47,583 bases of DNA from Nocardia higoensis NBRC 100133 (GCF_000308595.1 NZ_BAGA01000002.1:1-47583), one strand, 5' to 3'. Shown: positions 35,899 to 44,059, numbered from the stretch's first letter. Notes: a model not told the origin generated them from the letters alone. Program-made: numbers and translations.

Positions 35899-37853
35899 CA
35901 GAGCACGTCGAACAACTCGAGTTCCAGGCAGAAACCCATCAGCTGCTCGAGCTGATGATCCATTCCGTCTACTCCAACAAGGACACGTTCCTTCGCGAGC
36001 TGATCTCGAACGCGTCCGATGCACTGGACAAGCTGCGACTGGCGTCCTTCCAGGACAAGGATCTGCAGGTCGACACCTCCGATCTGCACATCGAGCTGGA
36101 AGTCGACTCCGAGCAGCGCGTCCTCACCGTCCGGGACAACGGCATCGGCATGTCGCGCGCGGAGGTCGTCGACCTGATCGGCACGCTGGCCAAGTCCGGC
36201 ACCGCGCAGGTGCGCAAACAGCTCGCCGAGGCCAAGTCCGAAGCAGCCACCGAAGAGCTGATCGGCCAGTTCGGTATCGGCTTCTACTCCACCTTCATGG
36301 TCGCCGACAAGGTCGTGCTGACCACCCGCAAGGCGGGCGAGACCGGCGCCACCCGCTGGGAGTCGGCGGCGGGCAGCTCCACCTACACCATCGAAGATCT
36401 CGACGAGGCCCCGCAGGGCACCGCCGTGACGCTGTACCTCAAGCCGGCCGACGAGGAGGACCACCTCTTCGACTACACGCAGGAGTGGAAGCTCCGCGAG
36501 ATCGTCAAGAAGTACTCCGATTTCATCGCCTGGCCGGTCCGCATGAGCGTCGAGCGGACCGTCACCGAGGGCGAAGGCGAGGAGAAGCAGGAGAAGACCC
36601 TCGTCGAGGAGCAGACCCTCAACTCGCAGAAGGCGCTGTGGACGCGCCCGCGTTCGGAGGTCTCCGAGGAGGAGTACAAGGAGTTCTACAAGCACGTCAG
36701 CCACGCCTGGGACGAGCCGCTCGAGATCATCCCGCTCAAGGCCGAAGGCACCTTCGAATACCAGGCGCTGCTGTTCCTGCCCTCGCAGGCGCCGTTCGAC
36801 CTGTTCACCCGCGAGCACAAGCGGGGCGTGCAGCTCTACGTCAAGCGGGTGTTCATCATGGACAACTGCGAAGAGCTCATGCCCGAGTACCTGCGCTTCG
36901 TCAAGGGCGTGGTCGACGCCCAGGACCTCTCGCTCAATGTCTCGCGCGAGATCCTGCAGCAGGACCGCCAGATCCAGATGATCCGCAAGCGCCTGGTCAA
37001 GAAGGTGCTGTCCACGGTCAAGGATCTGCAGGGCGCCGAGGACCAGAGCAAGTACCGGACCTTCTGGCGCGAGTTCGGCCGCGTCCTCAAGGAGGGCCTG
37101 CTCTCCGACTTCGACAACCGCGAGACGATCCTGCAGGTCAGCTCGTTCGCCTCGACGCATTCGGAGTCCGAGGCGACCACGCTGGCGCAGTACGTCGAGC
37201 GGATGCCCGAGGGTCAGGACGTCATCTACTACATGACCGGCGAGTCCAGGGACCAGATCGAGCGCTCCCCGCACATGGAGGCCTTCAAGGCCAAGGGGCG
37301 GGAGGTGCTGATCCTGACCGATCCGGTCGACGAGATGTGGGTCGGCTCGGTGCCGGAGTTCGACGGCAAGCGCTTCCAGTCCATCGCCAAGGGCGAGGTC
37401 GACCTGGAGTCCGAGGACGAGAAGAAGGCCTCCGAGGCGCTGCGCGAACAGCAGGACAAGGAGTTCGCCGACCTGCTGACCTGGCTGGGCAAGACCCTGG
37501 AGGAGAACATCAAGGAGGTGCGCCTGACCAACCGCCTCACCACCTCGCCCGCCTGCCTGGTCGGTGACGTCTTCGACTTCACGCCCATGCTCGAGCGCAT
37601 GTACCGGGCCTCCGGTCAAGAGCTGCCGGTGAGCAAGCGGATCCTGGAGCTGAACCCGGCCCATCCGCTCGTGACCGGCCTGCGCGACGCCTACGACCAG
37701 CGCAAGCCCGATGCCGACGAGGGCAAGGTGCCCGAACTCACAGAGACCGCCGAACTGCTCTACGGCACGGCGGTGCTGGCCGAGGGCGGCGAGCTGAAGG
37801 ACCCCGCGCGGTTCGCGCAGATCCTCACCGAACGGCTCACCCGGACGCTCTAG
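35895..37853 (+). CDS. htpG: molecular chaperone HtpG (Hsp90)
   Basis: 652-residue cytoplasmic Hsp90. The N-terminal GHKL ATPase has FLRELISNASDALDKLRLAS with the catalytic Glu near residue 34, VRDNGIGMSRAEVVD, GTLAKSGTAQVR and IGQFGIGFYSTFMVADKV. The middle domain holds the catalytic-loop Arg (LSLNVSREILQQDRQIQMIR). The C-terminal dimerisation domain ends LAEGGELKDPARFAQILTER. The GTG is set by the family start (EHVEQLEFQAETHQLLELMI). It overlaps the upstream nuclease gene by 4 nt with no strong SD, so translation is probably coupled. A terminator follows 18 nt after the stop. Confidence 0.96.
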   Translation: MTEHVEQLEFQAETHQLLELMIHSVYSNKDTFLRELISNASDALDKLRLASFQDKDLQVDTSDLHIELEVDSEQRVLTVRDNGIGMSRAEVVDLIGTLAKSGTAQVRKQLAEAKSEAATEELIGQFGIGFYSTFMVADKVVLTTRKAGETGATRWESAAGSSTYTIEDLDEAPQGTAVTLYLKPADEEDHLFDYTQEWKLREIVKKYSDFIAWPVRMSVERTVTEGEGEEKQEKTLVEEQTLNSQKALWTRPRSEVSEEEYKEFYKHVSHAWDEPLEIIPLKAEGTFEYQALLFLPSQAPFDLFTREHKRGVQLYVKRVFIMDNCEELMPEYLRFVKGVVDAQDLSLNVSREILQQDRQIQMIRKRLVKKVLSTVKDLQGAEDQSKYRTFWREFGRVLKEGLLSDFDNRETILQVSSFASTHSESEATTLAQYVERMPEGQDVIYYMTGESRDQIERSPHMEAFKAKGREVLILTDPVDEMWVGSVPEFDGKRFQSIAKGEVDLESEDEKKASEALREQQDKEFADLLTWLGKTLEENIKEVRLTNRLTTSPACLVGDVFDFTPMLERMYRASGQELPVSKRILELNPAHPLVTGLRDAYDQRKPDADEGKVPELTETAELLYGTAVLAEGGELKDPARFAQILTERLTRTL

Positions 37854-37871
37854 CCCTGCCGCGAATCCGCT

Positions 37872-37902
37872 GGCCCCCTTCCGCTTTCGTCGGGAGGGGG
37901 CC
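37872..37902 (+). terminator. terminator after htpG
   Basis: GGCCCCCTTCCG and CGGGAGGGGGCC form a 12-bp stem with one mismatch and a 7-nt loop (CTTTCGT), followed by GCTTTCGT. It starts 18 nt after the htpG stop. Confidence 0.75.
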
Positions 37903-37950
37903 GCTTTCGTCTGTGCGTGGCGCCGTTGCCCGGGGTTGCCGAAAGTTGCG

Positions 37951-37967
37951 TAAGGGTAGCCGAACTC
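37951..37967 (+). promoter_or_regulatory. weak DtxR/IdeR/MntR-like box upstream of GDT1-family gene
   Basis: TAAGGGTAGCCGAACTC matches 12 of 17 positions of the classical IdeR/DtxR operator half TTAGGTTAGCCTAACCT, centred on TAGCC. It lies about 135 nt upstream of a putative manganese exporter. The match is partial and the dyad imperfect, so this is a prediction only. Confidence 0.3.
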
Positions 37968-38039
37968 TGCCAGCTGGGTGTCCAAACTTATTGCGCGCAT
38001 TGGTTTTTCGACTTCACGGCAGTAGTCGGGGCAGGTTGC

Positions 38040-38080
38040 TCGAGGTAATCTCGACAGGACCGGGCAGCGAACGAGCCCGG
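38040..38080 (+). promoter_or_regulatory. two leader hairpins upstream of GDT1-family gene
   Basis: TCGAG-GTAAT-CTCGA (38040-38054) and CCGGGC-9 nt-GCCCGG (38060-38080) lie directly before the AGGGGAG ribosome-binding site (38084-38090). The arrangement could affect access to the SD. It does not match the manganese yybP-ykoY riboswitch consensus. Confidence 0.4.
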
Positions 38081-38102
38081 AGCAGGGGAGTGATAACCGA
38101 CC

Positions 38103-38828
38103 ATGACCGCCACCATCGCGTTGAGCATCGGCATCGTGTTCCTGGCCGAGCTCGGGGACAAGTCCCAGCTGATGGCGCTGACCTTCGCGCTGCGCTACCG
38201 CTGGTGGGTCGTGCTGTCCGCGATCGCCGCGGCCACCGCGGGCGTGCACGTCCTCTCCGTAGCGGTCGGCTACTTCCTCGGCGCCTCCCTGCCCACCACC
38301 GCCATCGCCTTCGTGGCCGCCCTGACCTTCCTCGGCGTCGGCCTGTGGACCCTGCGCGAGCACCTCGGCGCCGACGACGACGAGGAGCCGTCCGCGCCCA
38401 GCAGCAGAACAGCGCCATTCCTGGTGGTGCTCTCCGCCGTCCTGCTCGCCGAACTGGGCGATCGCACCATGTTCGCCACCGCCGCACTGGCCACCGACAA
38501 CAACTGGTTCGGGGTCTGGATCGGCTCGACCATCGGCATGGTCGCCGCCGACGGCTTGGCCATCGCGGTCGGCATCCTGGTCGGCAAGCACCTTCCCGAA
38601 CGGCTCATCGGCTTGGCCTCGGGCGTGTTGTTCCTGATCATCGGCACGGCCACCCTGCTCTCGGCGCTGGGTGCCGCACCCCTGGTCGCGGTGGGTGTCG
38701 TCGCGGCGGTACTCGCGCTCACCGCCGCCGTCTCGGCCGGGTCACTGCTGCGCCGGCGTCGGGTGCTCGCCGCTGAGGCTTCTGCGGACGAGGCGCTTGC
38801 CGCCGAGGCTCCGACGGCGGAGGTATAG
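38103..38828 (+). CDS. TMEM165/GDT1 (UPF0016) family putative Mn2+ exporter
   Basis: 241-residue integral membrane protein made of two homologous three-helix halves. Each half carries the family signature E-x-G-D-(K/R)-(S/T): LAELGDKSQLMALTFALR near residue 15 and LAELGDRTMFATAALATD near 115. Helices lie at about 5-25, 35-57, 63-85, 103-123, 135-160 and 165-190, with one more near 193-213, followed by an Ala/Glu-rich cytoplasmic tail. Bacterial relatives such as MneA export manganese; calcium/proton antiport is the alternative. The ATG is preceded by AGGGGAG at 12 nt spacing and a leader with two hairpins. SodA with a Mn-type residue lies 4 kb away. Confidence 0.88.
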   Translation: MTATIALSIGIVFLAELGDKSQLMALTFALRYRWWVVLSAIAAATAGVHVLSVAVGYFLGASLPTTAIAFVAALTFLGVGLWTLREHLGADDDEEPSAPSSRTAPFLVVLSAVLLAELGDRTMFATAALATDNNWFGVWIGSTIGMVAADGLAIAVGILVGKHLPERLIGLASGVLFLIIGTATLLSALGAAPLVAVGVVAAVLALTAAVSAGSLLRRRRVLAAEASADEALAAEAPTAEV

Positions 38829-38866
38829 CGGCGCCGGCCCGCTCTGTCGGCTGAACTACCGGTAGG

Positions 38867-39523
38867 TCAGTCCTGCGCCGGGCCGCCGTAGAGGGACCCG
38901 CCCCGGCGCACCATCTCGAGGAGCGGCTCGCGTAGTCGCCGCAGCCCGTCGATGTCACCCGCGGCGATGCGTGCGGTCGCCATAGCGCCCACCGACGCGG
39001 TGAAGGCGACGCAGGCGAAGCGTTGTGCCTCGGTGCGCGCGTCGAGCACCTCCGCGATCAGCGTCACGAACGAGGCCTGCAACTGTGCCCGGGTGGCCAG
39101 CGCCTTGGAGCCGACCGCGTACACCTCGACCAGATACAGCCTGGCGTAGGCGGGATCCTCCATCAGGCCGTCCAGATAGGCGGTGACCAGCCGGTCCATC
39201 CGCTCCAGGTCCGGGCCGTCGACCGGGGCGTCCGGACGTTTTTCCGCCGCAGCCGCGATCCGGGCGACCAGACGCTCCACCGCGCGGGCATGGGCGGCTT
39301 CGAAGCAGTCCTCCTTCGAGCGGAACTGCTCGTAGAAGGTCTCCCTCGACACGCCCGCTCGCTTGAGCACCGCCGCCACCGAGGTGCCCACGTATCCCTG
39401 CGCTGCCATCGCGTCGGCCATGGCGTCCAGGATCCGGTCACGCTGCGAGGCGATCACCTGCTCCCTGGGTAGCCCGTGGCGTCCCCGGGGGAGCTGGCGC
39501 GCGTTGCCTGCCTTTCGCTGCAT
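38867..39523 (-). CDS. TetR-family transcriptional regulator, divergent from SDR
   Basis: 218 residues. Basic N-terminal extension, then the helix-turn-helix at about 20-68 (VIASQRDRILDAMADAMAAQ, YVGTSVAAVLKRAGVSRETF, YEQFRSKEDCFEAA) and a helical ligand-binding domain to the C-terminus (YLDGLMEDPAYARLYLVEVY). The ATG at 39523 begins MQRKAGNARQLPRGRHGLPR; a later start near residue 20 would also retain the whole domain. Divergence from the 3-hydroxyacyl-CoA dehydrogenase-like SDR across 112 nt suggests it controls that gene; the inducer could be an acyl-CoA by analogy. Convergent with the GDT1-family gene. Confidence 0.87.
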   Translation of the reverse strand: MQRKAGNARQLPRGRHGLPREQVIASQRDRILDAMADAMAAQGYVGTSVAAVLKRAGVSRETFYEQFRSKEDCFEAAHARAVERLVARIAAAAEKRPDAPVDGPDLERMDRLVTAYLDGLMEDPAYARLYLVEVYAVGSKALATRAQLQASFVTLIAEVLDARTEAQRFACVAFTASVGAMATARIAAGDIDGLRRLREPLLEMVRRGGSLYGGPAQD

Positions 39524-39635
39524 CTCTCGATTTTCGCCGCTGCGTCCGAGGGTGCCGTGGGCGGGGGCCGCAGTGGCACGGGTTAGGGTGCAATTGACGA
39601 AGGGCCAACTGGCTGTCACGAACGAGAGGACCATC

Positions 39636-40403
39636 GTGGAGATTTCGGGTTCCGCCGCCATCATCACCGGCGGTGCAAGCGGCCTGGGCGCCGCCACCGC
39701 CAAGCGTTTCGCCGAGCTGGGCGCCACCGTTTTCGGCCTGGATGTGCCCGCGTCGATCGAGCGCGCCGGTGACAACGTGCCCGCCGGTGTCACCCTGATC
39801 CCGGCCGACGTCACCAGCAACGACGAGGTCTCCGCCGCCGTCGCGCAGGTCGTCGAGTCCGGCGTGCCGCTGCGCATCGTCGTCAACTGTGCCGGTGTCG
39901 GCTGGGCCGGGCGCATCCTGTCCAAGAACGGCCCGCACGATCTCGAACTGTTCCGCACCGTCATCACGGTCAACCTGCTGGGCACCTTCAACGTCATGCG
40001 CCTGGCCGCCGACGCCATCGCCAAGACCGAGCCGGTCGACGAATACGGCCAGCGCGGCGTCGTCATCAACACCGCCTCCGTGGCGGCCTTCGAGGGTCAG
40101 ATCGGTCAGATCGCCTACTCGGCGTCCAAGGGCGGCGTGCACGGCATGACCGTGCCGGCCGCGCGTGACCTCGCCCAGTTCGGCATCCGCGTGAACACCA
40201 TCGCCCCCGGCATCATCGACACCCCGATGCTGGCCGGCGTCACCGAGGAGTACCGCAAGGGCCTCGAGGCCGGCGTGCCGTTCCCCTCGCGCCTGGGCCG
40301 CCCCGACGAGTACGCACAGCTGTCGCAGTACATCGTCGAGCACGACTACCTCAACGGCGAGACCATCCGTATGGACGGCGCGCTGCGCATGGCGCCGCGC
40401 TAG
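39636..40403 (+). CDS. SDR, 3-hydroxyacyl-CoA dehydrogenase type 2 (HSD10)-like
   Basis: 255 residues. NAD-binding Rossmann motif ITGGASGLGAATAKRFAELG near residue 10, Asp in VFGLDVPAS for NAD preference, NCAGVGWAGR, catalytic Ser in INTASVAAFEGQIGQ and the YSASKGG Tyr/Lys pair. C-terminal GETIRMDGALRMAPR is typical of the HSD10-like group that oxidises short or branched 3-hydroxyacyl-CoAs in beta-oxidation or isoleucine breakdown. The GTG at 39636 is preceded by GAGAGGA at 5 nt. Divergent TetR gene upstream and a strong bidirectional terminator downstream. The substrate assignment is by resemblance only. Confidence 0.88.
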   Translation: MEISGSAAIITGGASGLGAATAKRFAELGATVFGLDVPASIERAGDNVPAGVTLIPADVTSNDEVSAAVAQVVESGVPLRIVVNCAGVGWAGRILSKNGPHDLELFRTVITVNLLGTFNVMRLAADAIAKTEPVDEYGQRGVVINTASVAAFEGQIGQIAYSASKGGVHGMTVPAARDLAQFGIRVNTIAPGIIDTPMLAGVTEEYRKGLEAGVPFPSRLGRPDEYAQLSQYIVEHDYLNGETIRMDGALRMAPR

Positions 40404-40424
40404 TCCTCGCGCCACCCGCACTCG

Positions 40425-40463
40425 CGAGGGCCGTCGCCGAACTCGATTCGGCGGCGGCCCTCG
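40425..40463. terminator. bidirectional terminator between SDR and methyltransferase genes
   Basis: CGAGGGCCGTCGCCGAA (40425-40441) pairs with TTCGGCGGCGGCCCTCG (40447-40463) over 17 bp with one G-U pair and a 5-nt loop. It is positioned between convergent genes. Confidence 0.85.
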
Positions 40464-40501
40464 CCGTTTCCCGGCATCCCGTCGCCGGATCGAGCCGTCC
40501 G

Positions 40502-41341
40502 CTAGCGGGTGCGTCGATTCCGGGGCCGGTGGGCAATGCCCAGCAGCGCGGTGGTGGTCAGCGGGGCGTTCGGCCGATAGTGCTCGTCGACATAGGCGCG
40601 CATGACCGCCTCGCAGCGCTGCCACTCCTGTTCGCCGAGGTCGTGACGTAGCAAGGTCATCGGCGCGCTGCCCCGCAGCATGTGATCGAGGAACGCCTTC
40701 GAGCTCGGCCAGGACAGTGTGCTGGTATGACGCTGGATGGACACGCCCGCGAATCCCGCGTCCCGCATCTCGCTCGCGAAGACCTCCGGATTCTCCAGGC
40801 TGGAGTAGACCGGTTGCGGTTCCTCGGTGATCGCCCCGGTCGCGCACAGGGCCGCGTACATGGTGCGCATCAGCGTCGATTCGCTCGCGGGCGCCCAGCT
40901 CGACACCACCGCCACCCCGCCGGGCCGCAGCACCCGGAACATCTCGGCGAAGCCCTTGCGGCGGTCGGGGAAGAACATCAGGCCGAACATCGAGAAGGCC
41001 GCGTCGAAGTATTCGTCGGCGTAGGGCAGCTTCTGGCCGTCGCCCAGCCGCGCCTCGATATTGCCGATCCCGTCCGCCTCGGCGCGCGCCCGCAGCAGCC
41101 GCAGCATCTCCTCGGAGAAATCGATCGCCTGCACTTCGGCGACCCGCGGTGCGGCCAGCAGTGCGAGCGAACCCGGCCCCGACGCCAGATCGAGCACCCG
41201 GTCCCCGGCGCCGACCTCGACGAGTTCCAGCGCCCGTGCCGCATACGCGGTCATCAGCTCACCGGAGAAGGCGGCATAGCCCTGAGCGGCCAGATCCCAC
41301 GCGCGCGCCGCCGACAACGGGATAGTGGACATGTCTGCCAT
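40502..41341 (-). CDS. class I SAM-dependent methyltransferase
   Basis: About 279 residues. Motif I is VLDLASGPGSLALLAAPRVA near residue 48, the acidic end of strand 2 lies in VQAIDFSEEMLRLLRARA, motif II in FDAAFSMFGLMFFPDRRKGF, and post-motif LRPGGVAVVSSWAP. This is the Methyltransf_11/25 type, commonly acting on small molecules or lipids; the substrate is not predictable. Two ATGs (41341 and 41332) follow AAAGGA at spacings of 3 and 12 nt, so the exact start is uncertain by three codons. It reads away from the 41485 gene and is monocistronic. Confidence 0.85.
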   Translation of the reverse strand: MADMSTIPLSAARAWDLAAQGYAAFSGELMTAYAARALELVEVGAGDRVLDLASGPGSLALLAAPRVAEVQAIDFSEEMLRLLRARAEADGIGNIEARLGDGQKLPYADEYFDAAFSMFGLMFFPDRRKGFAEMFRVLRPGGVAVVSSWAPASESTLMRTMYAALCATGAITEEPQPVYSSLENPEVFASEMRDAGFAGVSIQRHTSTLSWPSSKAFLDHMLRGSAPMTLLRHDLGEQEWQRCEAVMRAYVDEHYRPNAPLTTTALLGIAHRPRNRRTR

Positions 41342-41484
41342 CAATCCTTTCGACCGTCACAGGCCAACCGGGCGGCCCCCTCGCAAACTACTCGAGCGGG
41401 CCGGAAACCGGGAGGTGAACCGGTCGTTCGACGGCGATTTCCGGCGCGTCGCGACGCCTCGGCAGCCGGACGGTAACCCCGGGA

Positions 41485-42015
41485 TCAGGCGGCAAGCAGC
41501 ATGGCCAGCACCGCGGTGTCCGGATCGCTGATCGGATCCAGCCCCACCCGGCTGACCAAAGAGGTGACCGTGCCGTCGGATTCCGCCTCGGCCCACGCCG
41601 CGCGATGTTCGAGCCCCAGGTGCGGCACCCCGGGCAGCAGCACGCAACCCGAGGCCGCGCCGGTGCATTCCGGCAGCGAGGGCCTGGTCTCCGAGGGGGG
41701 ATGCAGCATCAGCAGCGCGGGCGGGGTGTGGGCGGCGAACCGGCCCGGCTCGATGGCCTCGTCGCCGAGTACCGGCCCCTCGGCCAGCACGATGCCCACC
41801 GTGCCGGGATGAGGGTCGTCGGGCAGTTCTTCACGCACCCCGAAGACGGTCGTGGTCGGCAGCAGGCCGGGCAGCGAGGCGACCCGCACCGCGAGGACGA
41901 GCACCTGCGCCCACTCCTTGGTGGTGTCGGGCCAGCGCCCGGAGATGAGGAAGCCGCGCAGGCTGCCCCGGGCATGAAAAGGAGTGATACCGATGGAGGT
42001 ATCGCCGATCGCCAT
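41485..42015 (-). CDS. conserved protein of unknown function downstream of sodA (Rv3847-like position)
   Basis: 176 residues, no membrane helix or signal peptide. It begins MAIGDTSIGITPFHARGSLR and contains WPDTTKEWAQVLVLAVRVAS, LPDDPHPGTVGIVLAEGPVL and GLEHRAAWAEAESDGTVTSL. I do not recognise a domain. The ATG has GGGAGG 7 nt upstream. It follows sodA on the same strand after a terminator-like hairpin; the M. tuberculosis gene Rv3847 occupies the same place after sodA and has almost the same length, so orthology is likely, though I cannot align them here. Function unknown. Confidence 0.75.
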   Translation of the reverse strand: MAIGDTSIGITPFHARGSLRGFLISGRWPDTTKEWAQVLVLAVRVASLPGLLPTTTVFGVREELPDDPHPGTVGIVLAEGPVLGDEAIEPGRFAAHTPPALLMLHPPSETRPSLPECTGAASGCVLLPGVPHLGLEHRAAWAEAESDGTVTSLVSRVGLDPISDPDTAVLAMLLAA

Positions 42016-42148
42016 GTCTGTGCCTCCCGAACTCCGGCCTACCGGGGGCGGCGGTGCCCATCCGCGAAATGTCTGGATTCCGAGAATGACTCATCTGTCA
42101 TTTGGCACACAAGTACCAGTGAGTGCCAGTTCCGGCGAAAACGACGAA

Positions 42149-42180
42149 GCCGCGGCCCCCCGATGTGAGGAGACCGCGGC
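42149..42180 (-). terminator. terminator after sodA
   Basis: On the minus strand GCCGCGGTCTCC pairs with GGGGGGCCGCGGC allowing two G-U pairs, with a short loop, then CTTCGTCGTTTT. It lies about 35 nt after the sodA stop. Confidence 0.7.
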
Positions 42181-42214
42181 CTGCAGCTCGTGCGTCGCCG
42201 CCCGGGCTACCCGA

Positions 42215-42835
42215 TCAGAAGACCAGGCCCTGGCCCTGGCCGACGGCGCGCGCGAAGCGGTCCTGCACGTCGGCCCAGTTGACGACATTCCAGAAGGCCG
42301 TCACGTAGTCGGCCTTGACGTTCTTGTACTGCAGGTAGAAGGCGTGCTCCCACATGTCGACCTGCAGCAGCGGGATGATGCCCAGCGGCACGTTGGCCTG
42401 CTGGTCGTAGAGCTGGAAGGTCAGCAGCTTCTGGCCGAGGGTGTCGTAGCCGAGCACCGCCCAGCCCGAGCCCTGCAGGCCGTTCGCGGCGGCGGTGAAC
42501 TGGGCGCGGAACTTGTCGAACGAACCGAACTGGTCGTCGATGGCCGCGGCGAGTTCGCCGACCGGCTTGTCACCACCGTTGGGGGACAGGTTCTTCCACC
42601 AGATCGAGTGGTTGACGTGGCCGCCCAGATGGAAGGCCAGGTTCTTCTCGTGCAGGAAGATGGCGCCGTGGTCGCCGGCCTCGCGGGCGGCTTCCAGCTT
42701 CTCGAGCGCGGTGTTCACGCCGGCGACGTAGGCCGCGTGGTGCTTGGAGTGGTGGATCTCGTTGATCTGCCCGGAGATGTGGGGCTCCAGAGCGCTGTAG
42801 TCGTAGTCCAGATCTGGCAGCGTGTACTCAGCCAC
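42215..42835 (-). CDS. sodA: superoxide dismutase SodA, Fe/Mn family with Gln145 (Mn-type residue)
   Basis: 206-residue superoxide dismutase closely resembling mycobacterial SodA ([20 protein letters not shown] start). Metal ligands fall exactly at His28, His76, Asp160 and His164 ([34 protein letters not shown]). Residue 145, which in the M. tuberculosis iron enzyme is His, is Gln here ([13 protein letters not shown]), a substitution associated with manganese preference in mycobacterial homologues. No signal peptide; mycobacterial SodA is nonetheless exported by SecA2. The GTG at 42835 has GAGGAAGGG 6 nt upstream. An 8-bp inverted repeat lies in its leader at 42863. Confidence 0.97.
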   Translation of the reverse strand: MAEYTLPDLDYDYSALEPHISGQINEIHHSKHHAAYVAGVNTALEKLEAAREAGDHGAIFLHEKNLAFHLGGHVNHSIWWKNLSPNGGDKPVGELAAAIDDQFGSFDKFRAQFTAAANGLQGSGWAVLGYDTLGQKLLTFQLYDQQANVPLGIIPLLQVDMWEHAFYLQYKNVKADYVTAFWNVVNWADVQDRFARAVGQGQGLVF

Positions 42836-42862
42836 GATGTCCCTTCCTCGATGTCGGGCTGT

Positions 42863-42883
42863 GGCGCTCGGAATTCGAGCGCC
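42863..42883 (-). promoter_or_regulatory. inverted repeat in sodA leader
   Basis: GGCGCTCG (42863-42870) and CGAGCGCC (42876-42883) form a perfect 8-bp dyad around GAATT, 15-20 nt upstream of the sodA Shine-Dalgarno sequence. It could be an operator or an mRNA stabilising hairpin; no known regulator motif recognised. Confidence 0.45.
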
Positions 42884-43067
42884 TCCAGCCATCATTCGTA
42901 CACCCGCTCGGTACCAACTCGCCCGCACGCCCCCGTGTTCCGCCCACATTCGGCGCAACCACGGCTCGATCTCGGGTGCGGCCGTGGACGATGTCAACGA
43001 CACCGGTCCACGCCCCGGCGGTCATGCGAGTGCGACCGCCGATGTGTCCGATCTCACCGATCTTCGT

Positions 43068-43679
43068 TCACAGCGGTGGAATGATCTCGAACTCCAGCGT
43101 GCGCGGATCGCCCTTGTCGTGGGCCTGCCACCAGCGCGCGCCGTTGGCGATGAAGTCGGCCAGCGGGATCTCGGTGCCCTTCCGGTCGTGGATGCTGAGG
43201 TCGTCGAACCACACCCGCACGTCGAGTTCGCGCGGGTTCGTGCCCTCTTCCTGCGAGAACTCCAGGACGTGGGCGCTCACCCGGTCGGCGATGACGGTGT
43301 CGAAGCTGAGCAGTTCCCGCCACAGCGCCCAGCCGCTGTCGTCGACGTCGATGTATTCCCAGCCGTGCAGCCTGCCGCCGCCGAAACTGCGGATCGCCCT
43401 GGCCAGGCCGTCGATGGTCAGCGGAAGCACGTCCGGCGGGGCGTCGCCCCAGGCGTGCACGCGCAAGGACGCGGCGATGCGGCTGACGCCGCTGAAGGTC
43501 AGGCGGAGCGGACGCTCGCGGGGGGCGTCGCCGTTCTCCGGGAGGACCGGAACCCCGAGGTCCAGCACCAGGCGAGCCCCGACGGGATCGACGTCGGCGT
43601 TGAGGCAGACAGCCTCGGCGAGCGCGGTGTTGAGTCCGTTGGTGTCGAATCCATCGCGGAGGCCCCTGGTCTGAGTCAT
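43068..43679 (-). CDS. hypothetical protein, unknown function
   Basis: 203 residues, soluble, acidic. Begins MTQTRGLRDGFDTNGLNTAL; contains ARLVLDLGVPVLPENGDAPR, LTFSGVSRIAASLRVHAWGD, and a C-terminal half with alternating hydrophobic strands (LHGWEYIDVDDSGWALWREL, LDVRVWFDDLSIHDRKGTEI) ending LEFEIIPPL. The pattern looks like a single beta-rich domain. I do not recognise the family. The ATG at 43679 lacks an SD; an upstream in-frame ATG at 43712 would add 11 residues. It lies upstream of sodA on the same strand with a 232-nt gap. Confidence 0.72.
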   Translation of the reverse strand: MTQTRGLRDGFDTNGLNTALAEAVCLNADVDPVGARLVLDLGVPVLPENGDAPRERPLRLTFSGVSRIAASLRVHAWGDAPPDVLPLTIDGLARAIRSFGGGRLHGWEYIDVDDSGWALWRELLSFDTVIADRVSAHVLEFSQEEGTNPRELDVRVWFDDLSIHDRKGTEIPLADFIANGARWWQAHDKGDPRTLEFEIIPPL

Positions 43680-43896
43680 GGGCCCCAGGCTAGCGAGCCC
43701 CGGTGACATGGTGCGGGATTTCGGCTTTTCGTTACGTCGTGGTTCGGATGGAACCGATCCGGCGGTGGTCGCGTCCAAGTAGTTGTCGGATTCCGTACAG
43801 GCGTCGGCCGGTGCCGCGGGACGCAGCGGCGGCACCGGTTGGCCGTCGGTCGTCGGCTCGGCGTCTGTGCCGCAGCGGATTCCGAGGCGTCAGCGG

Positions 43897-43943
43897 GCGA
43901 TCGCTCCGGGATGTTCATAGGAGGGGAGTCCCGGATCGATCGC
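43897..43943. repeat. long inverted repeat, 15-nt arms
   Basis: GCGATCGCTCCGGGA (43897-43911) and TCCCGGATCGATCGC (43929-43943) are complementary except at one position, with a 17-nt loop that contains GGAGGGGAG. It is not followed by a U-tract on either strand. Confidence 0.7.
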
Positions 43944-44014
43944 TCGCGGCGCCCGTGCCCGGCCGTCGCGTTTCCGGGGTTTTCCGGTACGTTCCCGTTC
44001 ACAGGGTGTTTGCT

Positions 44015-44020
44015 TATAAT
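44015..44020 (+). promoter_or_regulatory. consensus -10 hexamer TATAAT
   Basis: TATAAT preceded by TGCT, close to an extended -10. The -35 position 17 nt upstream reads TTCCCG, a weak match. It would start a transcript about 225 nt upstream of the rhodanese GTG, passing through the DnaA-box-like cluster. Confidence 0.5.
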
Positions 44021-44059
44021 TCGCCCCTGTGAATCCCGGGTGCCGCGATAGCCGCCGCC

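Noticed and set aside
38003..38102. yybP-ykoY manganese riboswitch before the GDT1-family gene
   Set aside because: The conserved loop sequences (GGGGAGUA-type 5' loop and GGUGACAACCUGCC-type 3' loop) are not found in the right order; only small hairpins are present.
35691..38591. Long minus-strand open frame opposite htpG and the GDT1-family gene
   Set aside because: Shadow frame; crosses a clear terminator and lies opposite two well-recognised genes.
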